Below are positions 62,466 to 64,000 of a stretch of 64,000 nucleotides of DNA, piece after piece (position 1 is the first letter of the stretch; the number at the start of each line of letters is the position of its first letter). The DNA lies in NCBI GenBank assembly GCA_012932295.1, contig JAAONU010000016.1, forward strand, positions 46,407,241 through 46,471,240, in the 5' to 3' direction. The position numbers were made by a program, and so were the translations under genes. The notes beneath the pieces were generated by a model, which made no database searches, was not told the DNA's origin, and saw nothing but the letters and a program-made list of their open reading frames with translations. This DNA comes from Cyclina sinensis. Taxonomy: Eukaryota > Mollusca > Bivalvia > Venerida > Veneridae.

Positions 62466-62558
62466 CTTCCACAGAACAACTCTAGCAGAATAACAGAATG
62501 GCAGAACAACTCTAACAGACTAGCAGATCTACTCTAGCAGAATAGCAAAATAGCAATA
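62466..62558 (+). repeat. Degenerate AGCAGAAT-type repeat (array III)
   Basis: Three degenerate units starting actctagcagaat / actctaacagact / actctagcagaat, with octamer-like agcagaat, aacagaat and agcaaaat words. Related in design to arrays I and II. Confidence 0.65.
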
Positions 62559-62852
62559 ATGAATACGCCTGATATTATACCAGGCTACACAATACTTAAT
62601 GGTCTTTAGTTTAAACAGTATTTATTTGAAGTGATACATATATGTTTCGATATAACATAAAAAGCTAATACATATATACATGTACTTGAGAAGATGAGGA
62701 AACAAGCTATCACTTGACATCTTAAATTAATTCTTCTGCTCTTAGTCATAATGTAAGTTTTATGGTGCAGATCACTCAGTAATAACTATATTTCAAGTTC
62801 AATTTGAAATGAATACTTTGAATTTAGTGATAAGAGCAATATATTCGAATTT

Positions 62853-63035
62853 GTGATGAGTATAAGAAAAAGGAAGGAGGTCCTTAAGAAAAGGAGAGTG
62901 AAAGAAGAAATACACAGTTTATTATATCGCCTGCTGTGCCCCCGGATGACGAGACCCAACCCTAGCCCACGCTCACTACGAGAACCGCTTCGATTATTGT
63001 TGAACTTTCAAAAAAAAAAGTTCTTTTTACTTTGA
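62853..63035 (+). other. Unrecognised basic ORF
   Basis: Sixty codons with an ATG start (MMSIRKRKEVLKKRRVKEEI). The protein is very Arg/Lys-rich, then Pro/Ser/Leu-rich, and the segment 62925-62995 is unusually G+C-rich for the window. The frame ends in an A-rich run. It could be a fragment of a transposon gene 5' end or chance; I recognise no domain. Confidence 0.15.
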
Positions 63036-64000
63036 CTGTTAGATAAACAACATTACAGAGCAATAAAGGACATGGTAAATTTAGTAAACTCCTTTACCTC
63101 CATGGTAATGTGGTGTTAAATGACCTTGTAGCAACTGTTTAATGTCATATGGCAAAAGGCTGAAGATGTGAGTTTGATTGGATAATAATTTGCTTTTAAA
63201 CTTTATTTTGGCAATTTAGTAAAATATATACTGTAGTTAAAATTGAGTAATAAATATAACGATTAGTATCATTTTTAAGTAAATTGAGATGTAACCTGTT
63301 TCATTTGCAGTTTTAAATTGCAGTTATTACAATAGACCGTTACCGTGCTGTGTAGGAGCACTTTTGTCGCGCCTAACATACAACCGCATGAGTCACTCCT
63401 TTGGCATTTGCGATCGCATATGTCTCACTTTCAAAACACATTCCTCACATCTACTGTGACGTTTCTGTTCAGGTAGAGTTTTTCAGGTGTCACAGATTCA
63501 CATTTGTCTCCTCTGTTTTATTCTAAACAAACCTATATGTCACGTCTTCCTACCTTTGAACCATTAACAACATATTTACATGATATTTCGGTCAAATCAA
63601 GCCTACATATGGTATTGGGACCCAGTTAGCACCAACATATATTGGTTCTCTCGGACCCAAGAGATTCGCCATACAGACCGGCATAATTTTTCAAATACAG
63701 TAAACTTTGCGTAAAGTGAATTCACTGGGACATTTATCTTGTGTCCAGAAGGTTGCAGGTCACTTTCGTTGTAATTGATCATGAACTCTTTTCTACGGTC
63801 ATTCGCATTGTACCTCTGCTCTGGCATGTACAGAAGTTATAAATTCCTATCGAATGTGAAGGCATCGAGTACTGCTAAACTTCTTGACAGCCAGCCCACG
63901 AACGATGCAGTGGCTGAATTGTGCTCAGGTTAAATCAAAGTGGCTTATTCGCCGCCATTATAACACATTACTTGTTTTAAGTCCGGTTAATTAAGAATGG
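63036..64000. other. Spacer of somewhat higher G+C, no gene called
   Basis: A minus-strand ORF at 63603-63827 starts with ATG (MPEQRYNANDRRKEFM) and is not recognised. Around 63340-63480 the minus strand has short Cys-containing frames (such as HSRCEECVLK) that loosely recall zinc fingers but are broken by stops. No splice-site arrangement stood out. Confidence 0.35.

Noticed and set aside
63340..63480. Zinc-finger-like residues (RCEECVLK, H.RC pattern) on the minus strand
   Set aside because: No complete C2H2 spacing; stops interrupt each frame within about 40 codons.

Overview
This is A+T-rich eukaryotic DNA with no operons, ribosome binding sites or long open frames. The repeat content points to a marine bivalve, probably a heterodont clam. 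There are modular elements built from tandem units of about 108, 133, 150 and 165 bp. They carry CGTC/ACGG-type heads or tails and a GGGCCAT/ATGGCCC terminal hairpin, a plan resembling the bivalve 'pearl' elements and related Helitron-like non-autonomous elements. The taxonomic call is inference from these families; no host gene confirms it.

No complete host protein-coding gene can be supported. The coding signals I trust are transposon relics. One is a 5'-truncated non-LTR retrotransposon reverse transcriptase (1464-2372, + strand, two in-frame stops) sitting between 31-bp inverted repeats. The other is the C-terminal dimerisation region of a hAT transposase (44492-44809, - strand) inside a 1025-bp hAT element that still has its TIRs and a perfect 8-bp target duplication. 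Four fragments are offered only as candidate exons: 15682-15884 (-), 14366-14546 (-), 57714-57833 (+) and the Cys-rich 58738-58877 (+).

Layout. 1-3.9 kb: spacer, the TIR-flanked RT relic and a poly(A) run. 3.9-13.5 kb: two diverged tandem copies of a 4-5.5 kb segment, with a tRNA-like sequence and minisatellites. 13.5-17 kb: low-complexity spacer with two candidate exons. 17.0-18.1 kb: a foldback element bounded by TTAA. 19.6-20.6 kb: a ~36-bp minisatellite. 21.5-22.9 kb: a modular tandem-core element. 23-60 kb: an array of at least five diverged multi-kb segmental duplications sharing ordered landmark blocks, interrupted by a second, inverted copy of the foldback element (35.2-36.2 kb), a pair of oppositely oriented ~437-bp TTAA MITEs (37.2 and 51.5 kb), the hAT element and further modular elements. 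61.6-62.6 kb: three related GCAG-octamer minisatellites. 62.8-64 kb: spacer with unrecognised ORFs.

The window is therefore best read as intergenic or intronic DNA shaped by segmental duplication and DNA-transposon activity. Duplicate ORFs that looked gene-like were tested by comparing copies codon by codon. They show mostly amino-acid-changing differences, so I did not call them genes.
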